Assembly: GCA_964500365.1 (NCBI GenBank)
Contig: CAZCPB010000011.1
Span: 1 to 32,154 of the forward strand
Direction of reading: 5' to 3'
Length of the DNA stretch: 32,154 nt
Origin: CAZCPB01 sp964500365
GTDB lineage: Bacteria; Planctomycetota; Phycisphaerae; Phycisphaerales; UBA1924
Part shown: piece after piece, positions 1 through 7,451 of the stretch
How the letters are laid out: each line of letters starts with the position of its first letter
Numbering within the stretch: position 1 is the first letter of the stretch
The notes under the pieces: generated by a model
Told to the model about the DNA's origin: nothing
What the model saw: only the letters and a program-made list of their open reading frames with translations
Databases searched by the model: none
Made by a program: the position numbers and the translations under genes

Positions 1-75
1 CCGCGCGTAGCCGAACGGCGGGCGGCGCGGGCCGCCGGGAACGTCCGCGAAGTCCGGACACCTGGGATCGATCAC
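1..75 (-). CDS. Start of a further gene of the polysaccharide operon (partial)
   Basis: On the minus strand a GTG codon at 75-73 directly follows the TGA stop (78-76) of the methyltransferase gene. It opens a frame without stops that runs off the left edge and begins VIDPRCPDFADVPGG. The composition is proline- and glycine-rich, and no family can be recognised from 25 residues. Immediate abutment with the upstream gene would suit translational coupling in the export operon, and a glycosyltransferase or other glycan gene would be the usual occupant, but that is only inference. The segment is short enough that it could also be chance. Confidence 0.35.
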   Translation of the reverse strand, partial: MIDPRCPDFADVPGGPRRPPFGYAR

Positions 76-3027
76 TCAGCGTTCCTCCGAAGACGCCACC
101 GCGGCCTCGTCCGGCGCCTCGGGTCGCCGGCCGGGCCCGTCGGCCGCCGCATGGTTCTTGTTCGCCGCGCCCTCGACGCGGGGCACCAAGGGTAGCGCCT
201 CGACCGACCGGACCCGCGCCGCGAGGCACCGCTCGAGGGCGTCGAGCCGGGCCGAGAGCCTGCGAATGTGCTCGCGCTGCGCCGCGGCAGCGGACTCCAG
301 TTCGTCGGCCCGCGCCCGCTGGCGGTCGGCGCCGGCCCGCCACGCCGCGGCCTCGGACTCGTGCCACGCGCGGGCCCGCTCTCGCTCGCGCACCTGCGCC
401 TCCAGCGACGCACGCTGAGCGTTGAGCCAGTCGCGCCCGTCGGTCAGCTCCTTCACCCACGCCCGCAGCTCGTTGATCACGCGCTCCCGCTCGGTCACGG
501 CGTTCTCCAGCGATGCTCGCTGCTCAGACAGCCACTCCCGGGCCTCGTTGAGCTGGCGCGCCCACGCGCGGAGTTGCTCGACCGACGCGTCGCGGTCGGC
601 CACCGCGCGGCGCAGGCCCTCGACCTGGCCGTCGAGCCATGCCTTCGCGCTCTCGAGCGCACCGATCCGCTCGCGCAGGGCACGCTCGGACCGATCCGCA
701 TCGGCCGCGCCCCGCACCCGGGACTCGAGCTCGGTCACCCGCGCGCGGAGCGCCCCGGCCTCGGTCTCGCGTGCCGCGGCCCGCGACTGCGCCCACGCCC
801 GGCCCTCCTCGACCGTTGCCAGCCACGCGCGCTGCTCCTCGAACGCCCGCGCCTGGCGCGCCGAGTGCTCGCGCTGCTGGTCGATCGTCGCCTCGTACCA
901 CCCCTTGGCGCGCTCGAGCGCCGACGCCCAACGCCGCAGGTCGCTGTACGTCCGGGTGCTCCCCGCCGCCCACACCTGCGCCGACAGCGGCCCGCGCCGC
1001 TCCAGCATGTCCAGCCCGTGGGCGCACCGCGACGCCAGGTCGGCCACCCCCGCCACCTCCGGTAGGCCGAACGGCAGCGGACGCGCCGGGTCGCCCAGCG
1101 CGTTCAGCCACGGCCCGCGCAGGGCCCGCTCGGCCGCCGCCACCCCCTCGCGCCACCACCGCCGCGCGGATTCCGCGTCTCCGTCGGTGCAGGCCAGCGT
1201 CCCGGCCATGAACGCCGCGTCCACCGTCTTGCTCGCCAGCAGGGGGCTGAACCGCGACGGGTCCATCGCGGCGCACGCCTCGAACGCCGCGCGCGCCGCA
1301 CCCCGGTCGCCGGAACACAGGTGGAGCACCGCCGCGGCGTACCGGTTCGAGATCCGCCAGCGCCACGCGTTGGGCGATTCGTCGGCGTCGCGTTCGAAGG
1401 CGTCGATGTCCGCCAGCAGCCCCCGCGTCCGGGCCGCGTCGCCCCGCCCCGATCCGTGATCGTCGATCTCCCGGTACGCCAGCACGCAGAGCGCCGCGCC
1501 GCGGTCGGCCGAGCCCGGGCGCGCTTCGGCGAGCGTGTCCCGCGCGAGCCGCCGCAGCAGGCCGGGGCGGGTTGCGCGCAGCCCGATCGACACCATCGAG
1601 CGCACCAGCCACGGGTTGTCGTAGTCGCGCGCGAACGCCGTGAGGTTGTAGCCGTCGTCGGCGGGCGCGCCCGCAAACGCGGTCTCGCGGTAGCCGGCCT
1701 TGCCCGCGCCCCGCGGACTCTTCATGGCCGCGCCAAGCCACCACTCCGCCTCGGGCGCCTCGCGCAGTTCGCCGCTCGCGTCGCTCTCGTCGGTGAAAGC
1801 CGCCTCGACGATCCGCCGCCCCCGGTCGGCCAGCTTTACGCCCCCGCCGCAGGTCTGGGCCGCGGCACGCTCCAGGAGGAAATCGCTCGAGAGCTGCGCG
1901 GCCAGAGTCTCCCACGTGTACACGTGCAGATGGTGCGGGTTGGGGTCCTTGCCCGACGCGTCCCTCCAGTCGTTGGGGACGCTGGCCACCACGCGCCCGC
2001 CCGGCGTGAGCACCCGCGCGAACTCGCGAAGCGCGCACGCCGGGTCCGCGACGTGCTCCAGCGTCTCGAAGGAGACGACCACGTCCACGCTCGCGTCGGG
2101 CAGGAAGGAAAGATCGGGGAGCGTCGCCTCGCGGAACTCGAGGAGCTCGCGGCAGGCCTCGTCGGCCGCGAAGCAGTCGCCCGCGTACTTCACCGTCGCG
2201 CCGTCCGAATCCACGCCGAGCACCCGTGCCGCGCCGGAAGTCCGCGCCAGGATCGCCGAGCCGTACCCCAGGCCGCACGCCGCGTCGAGCACCGTGTCGC
2301 CGGGCCGGACGAACTGCGCCGCCCATGCGTAGCGGGCGACGTGCGCATCGGAGCGGCGCCCGGCCTCGCGCGACATGTCCATGTGGAGGTCGCGCGCCCG
2401 CCGCAGGCCCTCGAGCGGGTGGGCGACGAGCGCCGCGCCCGGGACCTTCTCGAACGCCAGCGCGATCTGCGGCCCCTCGCGGTCGAGCGCGTTGTACGCC
2501 GCCACGCGGTGCGCCGACGGGTGCTTCCGCAGCCCCGCCTCGATCAGGCGCTGCTCCCACCATTCGCGGGGCCTGACCGTCAGGTGCCATTGGCCGTCGC
2601 GGTCGGGCTCGACCGAGACGCGGAGGAAAACGTTGCGGCGGGCGACCCGCGCCAGTTCCGCGATCGCCCGCGCGGCATCCTCTTCGGCCAGGTGCTCGAG
2701 GACGTCGGTCGAGACCACGCTCTCGAACTCCGCGTCCTCGAACGGGAGCTTCAGCAGCGACCCCTCGAGGAACCGGCCCGGCGCCGCCGCGTTGCCCGCC
2801 TCCACGCACGCCCGGGCCACGTCGCAGCCCCGCGCGTCCACGCCCATCTGCAGCAGCGTCCGCACCAGCAGGCCCATCCCGCACCCCGCGTCGAGGAGCC
2901 GCCCGGGCCCGCACACGCCCAGCACCTGCTCGGCGAGCGTGCGCGCATCGTCGAACGAGTGCGTCCCCCAGCGGTCGGGACGCGCCCAGTACGACTCGTA
3001 CATCGCTCGATAGTCAGTCGCTGACAA
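76..3027 (-). CDS. Double methyltransferase with long C-terminal coiled coil (WbdD-like layout)
   Basis: This 983-residue protein probably modifies the growing end of an exported polysaccharide. It has two class I SAM-dependent methyltransferase domains. The first (about residues 35-190) has motif I LLDAGCGMG at 44-52 and an acidic STDVLEHL strand. The second (about 240-400) has VLDAACGLG at 246-254 and ETLEHV at 321-326, followed by ARVLTPGGR. Residues 430-690 are helical, TPR-like in look and unassigned. Residues 695-935 are a charged, Trp-rich coiled coil with a near repeat of about 35 residues around RAWARQLNEAREWL and RAWVKELTDGRDWL. The start overlaps the end of the upstream transporter ATPase gene by 14 bp, so the two are probably co-translated. 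In E. coli O8/O9a, WbdD joins a methyltransferase/kinase to a coiled-coil ruler beside Wzm/Wzt. The arrangement here is analogous, but no kinase domain was seen. Domain calls are firm; the capping role is inferred. Confidence 0.9.
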   Translation of the reverse strand: MSATDYRAMYESYWARPDRWGTHSFDDARTLAEQVLGVCGPGRLLDAGCGMGLLVRTLLQMGVDARGCDVARACVEAGNAAAPGRFLEGSLLKLPFEDAEFESVVSTDVLEHLAEEDAARAIAELARVARRNVFLRVSVEPDRDGQWHLTVRPREWWEQRLIEAGLRKHPSAHRVAAYNALDREGPQIALAFEKVPGAALVAHPLEGLRRARDLHMDMSREAGRRSDAHVARYAWAAQFVRPGDTVLDAACGLGYGSAILARTSGAARVLGVDSDGATVKYAGDCFAADEACRELLEFREATLPDLSFLPDASVDVVVSFETLEHVADPACALREFARVLTPGGRVVASVPNDWRDASGKDPNPHHLHVYTWETLAAQLSSDFLLERAAAQTCGGGVKLADRGRRIVEAAFTDESDASGELREAPEAEWWLGAAMKSPRGAGKAGYRETAFAGAPADDGYNLTAFARDYDNPWLVRSMVSIGLRATRPGLLRRLARDTLAEARPGSADRGAALCVLAYREIDDHGSGRGDAARTRGLLADIDAFERDADESPNAWRWRISNRYAAAVLHLCSGDRGAARAAFEACAAMDPSRFSPLLASKTVDAAFMAGTLACTDGDAESARRWWREGVAAAERALRGPWLNALGDPARPLPFGLPEVAGVADLASRCAHGLDMLERRGPLSAQVWAAGSTRTYSDLRRWASALERAKGWYEATIDQQREHSARQARAFEEQRAWLATVEEGRAWAQSRAAARETEAGALRARVTELESRVRGAADADRSERALRERIGALESAKAWLDGQVEGLRRAVADRDASVEQLRAWARQLNEAREWLSEQRASLENAVTERERVINELRAWVKELTDGRDWLNAQRASLEAQVRERERARAWHESEAAAWRAGADRQRARADELESAAAAQREHIRRLSARLDALERCLAARVRSVEALPLVPRVEGAANKNHAAADGPGRRPEAPDEAAVASSEER

Positions 3028-4432
3028 CGGCCTTCATCCCGAGGTCGCAGACGCCGCCGAAAAAGTGCTCGCGATGGTCGACGAGCACCTGGAAAAAGGC
3101 GGCCTCATCGCGCCAGTGAAGGATACGCTGGTCCTGGTAGTACCGGTCGTTCTCCTCCGAGACCGCCGCCTGCACCTCGTAAAAGTTCCCGCCGAGCACG
3201 CAGCGGCAGTCGAACTCGGCCGTGTATTCCCCGGGCGCGAAGACCCGCTCCCACACCGTCGGGCCCGCGGCTTTCCCGGCCCAGACCGCGATGTCCTGGT
3301 TCAGCGTCCCCCACGAATAAATCTTCACCCCCTCCTTGCTCCGCACCCGCAGCGCGATGTTGAGGTGATTCATCTCCCGCGCGACCCGGAAGCCGACCCG
3401 GAACCGCAGGGTGTCGCCGGGGTGGAAGACCGAGCACGCGGCACCCGCGCCGTCGAGCACCTCGACGCCCGTGATCTCGGCGTCGAGGTCGCCGAAACTC
3501 GTGCGGTCCTCGGACCGCGGCCCAGGCGCGCCGGGCGCCGCCGCGGACGGCGCGCCCCCGGCGAGCTTCGCGCTCTCGTGCGCCAGCCGCGCATCCAGCC
3601 AGCGGCGCTCCTCGGCGTGGAGCAGCCGGCGGTAGTCCAGGAGCACCTCGCCGGGCTCGCCGATCGCGCGGACGTTCCCGTGGTGCAGGAGCACGGCCCG
3701 GGTCGTGAGCGTCCGCACCGCCTCCTGCTGGTGCGAGACGAACAGCAGCGTCACGCCCCGCTCGCGGAGTTCGGCCAGCCGCTGGTAGCACCGCTTCTGG
3801 AAGAGGTTGTCGCCGACCGCCAGCGCCTCGTCCACGATCAGGAGGTCGGGCTCGGTCTGCACCTGCACGCTGAAGGCCAGGCGCACCATCATCCCCGAGC
3901 TGTACGTCTTCACGGGCTGGTCGAGGAACTCGCCGATGTCCGCGAAGCCCGCGATGTCGTCGAAGCGCTCCTCGAGCTCGCGCCGCGTCATGCCGCGGAT
4001 CGCCCCCGCGAGGTACACGTTCACGCGCCCGGTGAACTCGGGGTTGAAGCCGCTGCCCAGCTCGAGCAGGGCCCCGACCCTGCCGCGAACCTCGATCGTC
4101 CCCTCGGTCGGCGTGAGCGTCCCGGCGATCATCTGCAGGAGCGTGGACTTCCCCGAGCCGTTGACGCCGATGATGCCCACGGCCTCGCCCCGCCGCACCT
4201 CCAGGCTCACGTTCCGCACCGCCCAGAAGTCCTTGTAGTACCGCCGCCGCCAGCCCAGCAGCGACTGCTTCAGCCGGTCCGAGGGCTTGGCGTAGATGTG
4301 GTAGCACTTGCCGGCGTTCTCGATGCGAACGACCGCCAGCCGCGAGCCCCTGCCCGGCGGCGGCGCGCCCGGGGATTCCCGCGCGGTGTCACGCGCGCCC
4401 CGGAGCGGCGGGTTGGCGGCGTGCGCGGTCAT
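3014..4432 (-). CDS. wzt: Polysaccharide ABC exporter ATPase with Wzt-type C-terminal domain
   Basis: This 472-residue ATPase energises export of a capsule or O-antigen-like glycan across the inner membrane. The nucleotide-binding domain spans about residues 35-265, with Walker A GVNGSGKST at 89-97, signature YSSGM at 177-181, Walker B LLIVDEAL at 197-204 and the switch histidine in VSHQ at 233-236. YSSGMMVRLAF and DEALAVGD are typical of the teichoic-acid/O-antigen subfamily (TagH, Wzt). Residues 315-472 form a beta-rich extension like Wzt-C, which in known systems binds the capped glycan terminus. The first 30 residues are low-complexity, so a later start is possible. The permease gene lies upstream, beyond a 199-bp gap holding an inverted repeat; the methyltransferase gene overlaps downstream. 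The presence of Wzt-C argues that a modified end is recognised before export. Confidence 0.93.
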   Translation of the reverse strand: MTAHAANPPLRGARDTARESPGAPPPGRGSRLAVVRIENAGKCYHIYAKPSDRLKQSLLGWRRRYYKDFWAVRNVSLEVRRGEAVGIIGVNGSGKSTLLQMIAGTLTPTEGTIEVRGRVGALLELGSGFNPEFTGRVNVYLAGAIRGMTRRELEERFDDIAGFADIGEFLDQPVKTYSSGMMVRLAFSVQVQTEPDLLIVDEALAVGDNLFQKRCYQRLAELRERGVTLLFVSHQQEAVRTLTTRAVLLHHGNVRAIGEPGEVLLDYRRLLHAEERRWLDARLAHESAKLAGGAPSAAAPGAPGPRSEDRTSFGDLDAEITGVEVLDGAGAACSVFHPGDTLRFRVGFRVAREMNHLNIALRVRSKEGVKIYSWGTLNQDIAVWAGKAAGPTVWERVFAPGEYTAEFDCRCVLGGNFYEVQAAVSEENDRYYQDQRILHWRDEAAFFQVLVDHREHFFGGVCDLGMKAVVSD

Positions 4433-4441
4433 GCGGAGCGC

Positions 4442-4619
4442 TCACCGCAGAGACACAGAGACACAGAGAAAGCAGGGACGGACCTGCGCGCCCCCGGCCC
4501 GCCCTGCCCTGCGCACGCGCCGATCGTCGCGCGGTCGGCGACGTGGCTGTCCGCGATGTTTGTTCTGTTCCCTGCCTGCACGCTCTTTTCTTCTCTGTGT
4601 CTCGGTGTCTCTGTGGTGA
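4442..4619. repeat. Inverted repeat of a 'cacagagacac' dispersed element between the two transporter genes
   Basis: The left arm (4442-4470) and the right arm (4591-4619) are inverted copies matching at 27 of 29 positions. The core is CACAGAGACACnGAGACAC. The 120-bp interior is unrelated and GC-rich. Similar 'accacagagacacagaga' sequences are scattered between genes in many planctomycete and verrucomicrobial genomes; that is recalled knowledge, not checked here. Transcribed with the operon, the arms could pair into a long hairpin and lower expression of the ATPase relative to the permease. Confidence 0.75.
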
Positions 4620-4631
4620 CTGGCTTCTCCC

Positions 4632-5537
4632 TCACACCACGTCCGCGAACCCCCGCTTGCTCCGCTCGAACCACGCGTAGCCCAGCTGCATCACGACCAG
4701 CCCGAGCGCCGTCACCCACCCCAGCGACACCCAGTCCGGCTCGCGCCCCCACATCAGCGTCCGCCGCGCGTTCTCCACGATCACCGTCAGCGGGTTGTAC
4801 TCCAGCAGCCCCCGGTACCGCTCGGGCACCGCCGTGATCGGGAAGAACAGGGGCGTCATGAACACCAGCACCCGGTACACCACCAGCCCCACGACCGAGT
4901 TGATGTCCCGCAGGAACACCCCCAGCGCCGCGAGGAACCACGACAGCCCGAGCGTGAGCGTCACCAGGGGCACCAGCACCACCGGGAACATCCAGATCGT
5001 CGCCGAGAACGTCTTCAGCAGGAGCCCCGTCCCCGCCACGATCAGCACCACGTTGATCGCCGCGTAGAACAGCGCGCAGCCCAGCGTCGCGGCGGGGAAC
5101 ACCTCGATCGGGAACACGACCTTGGTCACGAAGTTCGGGCGCGACACGATCATCATCGGCGACGCGCACACCGTCTCCGCGAAGACGCCGAACATCGTCA
5201 TCCCGCACAGCATGGTCAGCGGGAACTCCGCCGGCCCGCCCCCCAGCACGCTCCACTGCTGACGCAGGATGATCGCAAAGACGAACGTGTTCACGACCAG
5301 GATCAGGAGCGGGTTCAGGAACGTCCACAGGAACCCGAGCTGCGTCCCCTTGCTCCGCCCCACCACCTCGCGCCACGCGAACTGGCGGATCAACTCGCGG
5401 TGACGCCAGAGCGTCGAGGCCGCCGCCGCCGGGTTCAGCACGATGCGCAGCGGCGCCGGGGCGCCCGACCGCACCTGGACGGGCACGTCGTCCTCGATCC
5501 CGAAGCGCGGCGGGGCGGTGTCTGGAATGACGCTCAT
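4632..5537 (-). CDS. wzm: ABC-2 type polysaccharide export permease
   Basis: This integral membrane permease of 301 residues pairs with the ATPase downstream. The start chosen is ATG at 5537 (MSVIPDTAPPRFGI), because residues further upstream in the frame are Arg/Gly-rich and look non-coding. After a cytoplasmic stretch come the family-typical RQFAWREVVGRSKGTQLGFL amphipathic region and WTFLNPLL, then about six hydrophobic segments (for example TFVFAIIL, LFYAAINVVLIVAGTGLLL and VVLVPLVTLTLGLSWFLAAL). This is the ABC2_membrane layout of Wzm, TagG and KpsM proteins, and the length fits the family. It is the first gene of the minus-strand operon, so the operon promoter should lie in 5538-5831. 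Membrane topology was judged by eye. Confidence 0.92.
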   Translation of the reverse strand: MSVIPDTAPPRFGIEDDVPVQVRSGAPAPLRIVLNPAAAASTLWRHRELIRQFAWREVVGRSKGTQLGFLWTFLNPLLILVVNTFVFAIILRQQWSVLGGGPAEFPLTMLCGMTMFGVFAETVCASPMMIVSRPNFVTKVVFPIEVFPAATLGCALFYAAINVVLIVAGTGLLLKTFSATIWMFPVVLVPLVTLTLGLSWFLAALGVFLRDINSVVGLVVYRVLVFMTPLFFPITAVPERYRGLLEYNPLTVIVENARRTLMWGREPDWVSLGWVTALGLVVMQLGYAWFERSKRGFADVV

Positions 5538-5831
5538 CTCTCGCGCCGCAACAGTAGGGAGCGGCCGCCCCGCGCGTGCCCGGCGCCGCTCGGCGCCCAA
5601 CCCCCGCCGGGCCCGGCACTTGCCGGCGCTCCCCTCCATCACGCCCGCCGATCGCCCGCCCGAGCGTCCGCGACATGCACCCGTTCAGGGGACGGAACGC
5701 CTCCCTATCGCCGCGCATCCGCCCATGAAACCGTGCTCGATTCCGCCTGCGGGCATGTGACGACGCCCTATCGCCGATCTCAACATGTCTGTACGCTGCG
5801 TTGAGTTCAGAAACAACCGGGAGACCACGCG
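5538..5831. promoter_or_regulatory. Divergent promoter region between the export operon and the secreted-protein gene
   Basis: This 294-bp gap separates two divergent genes and must hold both promoters, but no convincing -35/-10 pair stands out. Visible elements are a 6-bp inverted repeat CTCAAC/GTTGAG (5779-5784 and 5800-5805), a direct repeat CCCTATCGCCG at 5703-5713 and 5766-5776, and a ribosome binding site GGGAG at 5819-5823, eight bases before the ATG at 5832. No conserved gene was recognised in any frame here. Confidence 0.45.
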
Positions 5832-7211
5832 ATGAAGACCACGCGCACCGGCGCCGGCGGCGGACGCTTATCCCCGTGGACCCTGGCGGCAGCGCTCCTC
5901 TGCCTTGCCGCGGCACCAGCGCGTGCCCAGGACTGCAACAACAACGGCGTCCCGGACGCGCTGGATCTGCTGCAGGGCCCGAGCCAGGACCTGAACATGA
6001 ACGGCGTCCCCGACGAATGCGACATCGAGATCGCCTTCGCGCAGATCAACTGGTCCGACGGCCAGGGCGGGCACGTCGAGCCGCGCTCCGACTGGGGCCG
6101 CGCGAGGATCACGTTCGATCCGACCGACCTTCCCCTGTTCTTCGCGCACCCCGAGGGCGGCGCCTTCGGGTGGATGAACATCATGACGGCGGTCAACGGC
6201 GGTCAGCCGCAGTGGACCATCCGCAACCTCGCCGTGTACTTCGACCAGAACGAGAACTTCGGGGGCCGCATGCCGGTCGACGTGTGGTTCAACCTCGGGG
6301 TCCCCTCGGGCGTGCCGGCCAACGTGATCGACTGCGCCGTCGCGATCACGCCCAACCCCATCAACATGCCGCCCCTGGCCCCGCCCCGCCTCGGCCTCCC
6401 CGTCGGCCAGGACGATGTGCTCCTCGGCGGCGGCGAGTCCGGGTTCGGCGAGAACCCGCCGGGCGGCGGCAGCAGCATCGACTACCGCCCCGGGCCGGCG
6501 TTCAACATGAACGGCGCTCCCCCCGGCACCGTCAAGATCGACAAGCCCGTCGTCATCGGCACCCAGGAGGTCAACATCCAGGGCGTCGCCGAAGAGCACA
6601 ACGGCTGCGGGCCGGGATCGATCGCCCGCTCCCTCAAGTACCTCGACCAGATCAACCCCACCATCAACCTGCCCCTCAACGCCCAGCAGATCTACGAGAT
6701 CCTCAAGGGCGCCGGGTACATCAGCGCCGGCGCGGAGCGCGGCACGGCGACCACCAAGGAAATCACCAAGGGCAAGGAGAAGTACATCAAGGAGAAGCGC
6801 CAGTCGCGCGAGATCCTCGGCGGCATCGACACCGACGTCGAAAAGGTCCAGGACATCGAAGAGGACGTGATCAAGCACATGAAGAACGGCGCGGACATCG
6901 AGCTGGTCTTCAAGTGGCCCATCCGCCCCGGCGACGACAAGGCGCTCCAGCACATCGCCTTCGTCTCGAAGATCACCCTGAAGCGCAACGCCCAGGACGA
7001 GGTCACCGGCTTCGACGTCGAGATCATCGACGACGGCAAGCAGGGCGACACCGACGGCACCAACCGCAAGACCACGCTCTCCTTCGACAAGGAAGGCCGC
7101 ATGCTCGGCCCCGACGGCCAGCCCAACGGCGGCCAGGCCGTCGAGTTCGTCGTCGAGAAGTACACGCCCCCGCCCAAGAAGCCGCCGAAGAAGGAAAAGC
7201 AGCCGGGGTGA
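5832..7211 (+). CDS. Secreted protein with DxNxNGxPD repeats and a C39/papain-like Cys-His region
   Basis: This is a 459-residue exported protein of unknown function. Residues 1-32 are a signal peptide (hydrophobic core LAAALLCLAAAPA, likely cleavage after ARA). Residues 34-64 carry two calcium-loop-like repeats, DCNNNGVPD and DLNMNGVPDECD, a common N-terminal signature of secreted planctomycete proteins. Residues 70-240 are unassigned. Near residue 250 comes EEHNGCGPGSIARSLKYL, which resembles the active-site helix of C39 and other papain-fold peptidases (Cys259 before a helix). It is followed by QHIAFVSK (His374) and VEIIDDGKQGD (Asp400/401), giving a plausible Cys-His-Asp order. A charged insert lies between Cys and His (residues 300-350), and the tail is rich in Lys/Pro. 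Peptidase activity is inferred from spacing only; a catalytically idle papain fold is possible. GGGAG precedes the ATG. Confidence 0.88.
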   Translation: MKTTRTGAGGGRLSPWTLAAALLCLAAAPARAQDCNNNGVPDALDLLQGPSQDLNMNGVPDECDIEIAFAQINWSDGQGGHVEPRSDWGRARITFDPTDLPLFFAHPEGGAFGWMNIMTAVNGGQPQWTIRNLAVYFDQNENFGGRMPVDVWFNLGVPSGVPANVIDCAVAITPNPINMPPLAPPRLGLPVGQDDVLLGGGESGFGENPPGGGSSIDYRPGPAFNMNGAPPGTVKIDKPVVIGTQEVNIQGVAEEHNGCGPGSIARSLKYLDQINPTINLPLNAQQIYEILKGAGYISAGAERGTATTKEITKGKEKYIKEKRQSREILGGIDTDVEKVQDIEEDVIKHMKNGADIELVFKWPIRPGDDKALQHIAFVSKITLKRNAQDEVTGFDVEIIDDGKQGDTDGTNRKTTLSFDKEGRMLGPDGQPNGGQAVEFVVEKYTPPPKKPPKKEKQPG

Positions 7212-7281
7212 GCGCGCGCATCGCCTACGGCGCCGAGATGAGCCGCGAGCGCCACGTGGACATCCCGCTCAAGAAGCCCGC

Positions 7282-7392
7282 GTGAAACTCAAGCTCGACG
7301 AGAACATCGGGATGCGCGGCATCGCGGCTCTCCGCGCCGACGGGCACGATGTGGCGACGGTCCACGAACAGGCCTTGACGTCCGCAGCGGGA
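7282..7392 (+). pseudogene. Truncated DUF5615 (PIN-like toxin) remnant
   Basis: From a GTG at 7282 the frame reads VKLKLDENIGMRGIAAL, then RADGHDVATVHEQALTSA. This is the N-terminal third of DUF5615 proteins, PIN-like nucleases that usually start 'M(K/R)(F/L)LLDEN' and occur as VapC-type toxins. After about 37 residues the similarity stops. The usual acidic 'LVTLDxDF' motif is absent, and the frame continues only as antisense of the aminopeptidase gene. The GTG overlaps a TGA in the preceding frame (GTGA), as in toxin-antitoxin operons, but no antitoxin was recognised upstream. The gene is read as decayed and non-functional. Confidence 0.55.
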
Positions 7393-7451
7393 CTCATGAT
7401 GTCGGCAACGGTCAGCAGCTTCGGGACACGATGCAGCCAAGGTTCCACCGC

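Noticed and set aside
524..2914. Very long open frame antisense/offset to the methyltransferase gene (and similar plus-strand frames at 268-3024)
   Set aside because: High-GC DNA leaves alternate frames open. The translations are Arg/Pro/Ala-rich with no motif, while the 76-3027 frame has clear domains.
4429..5916. Long minus-strand frame over the permease gene
   Set aside because: It is a frame shadow that reads through the inverted repeat and has no hydrophobic segments, whereas the permease frame has them.
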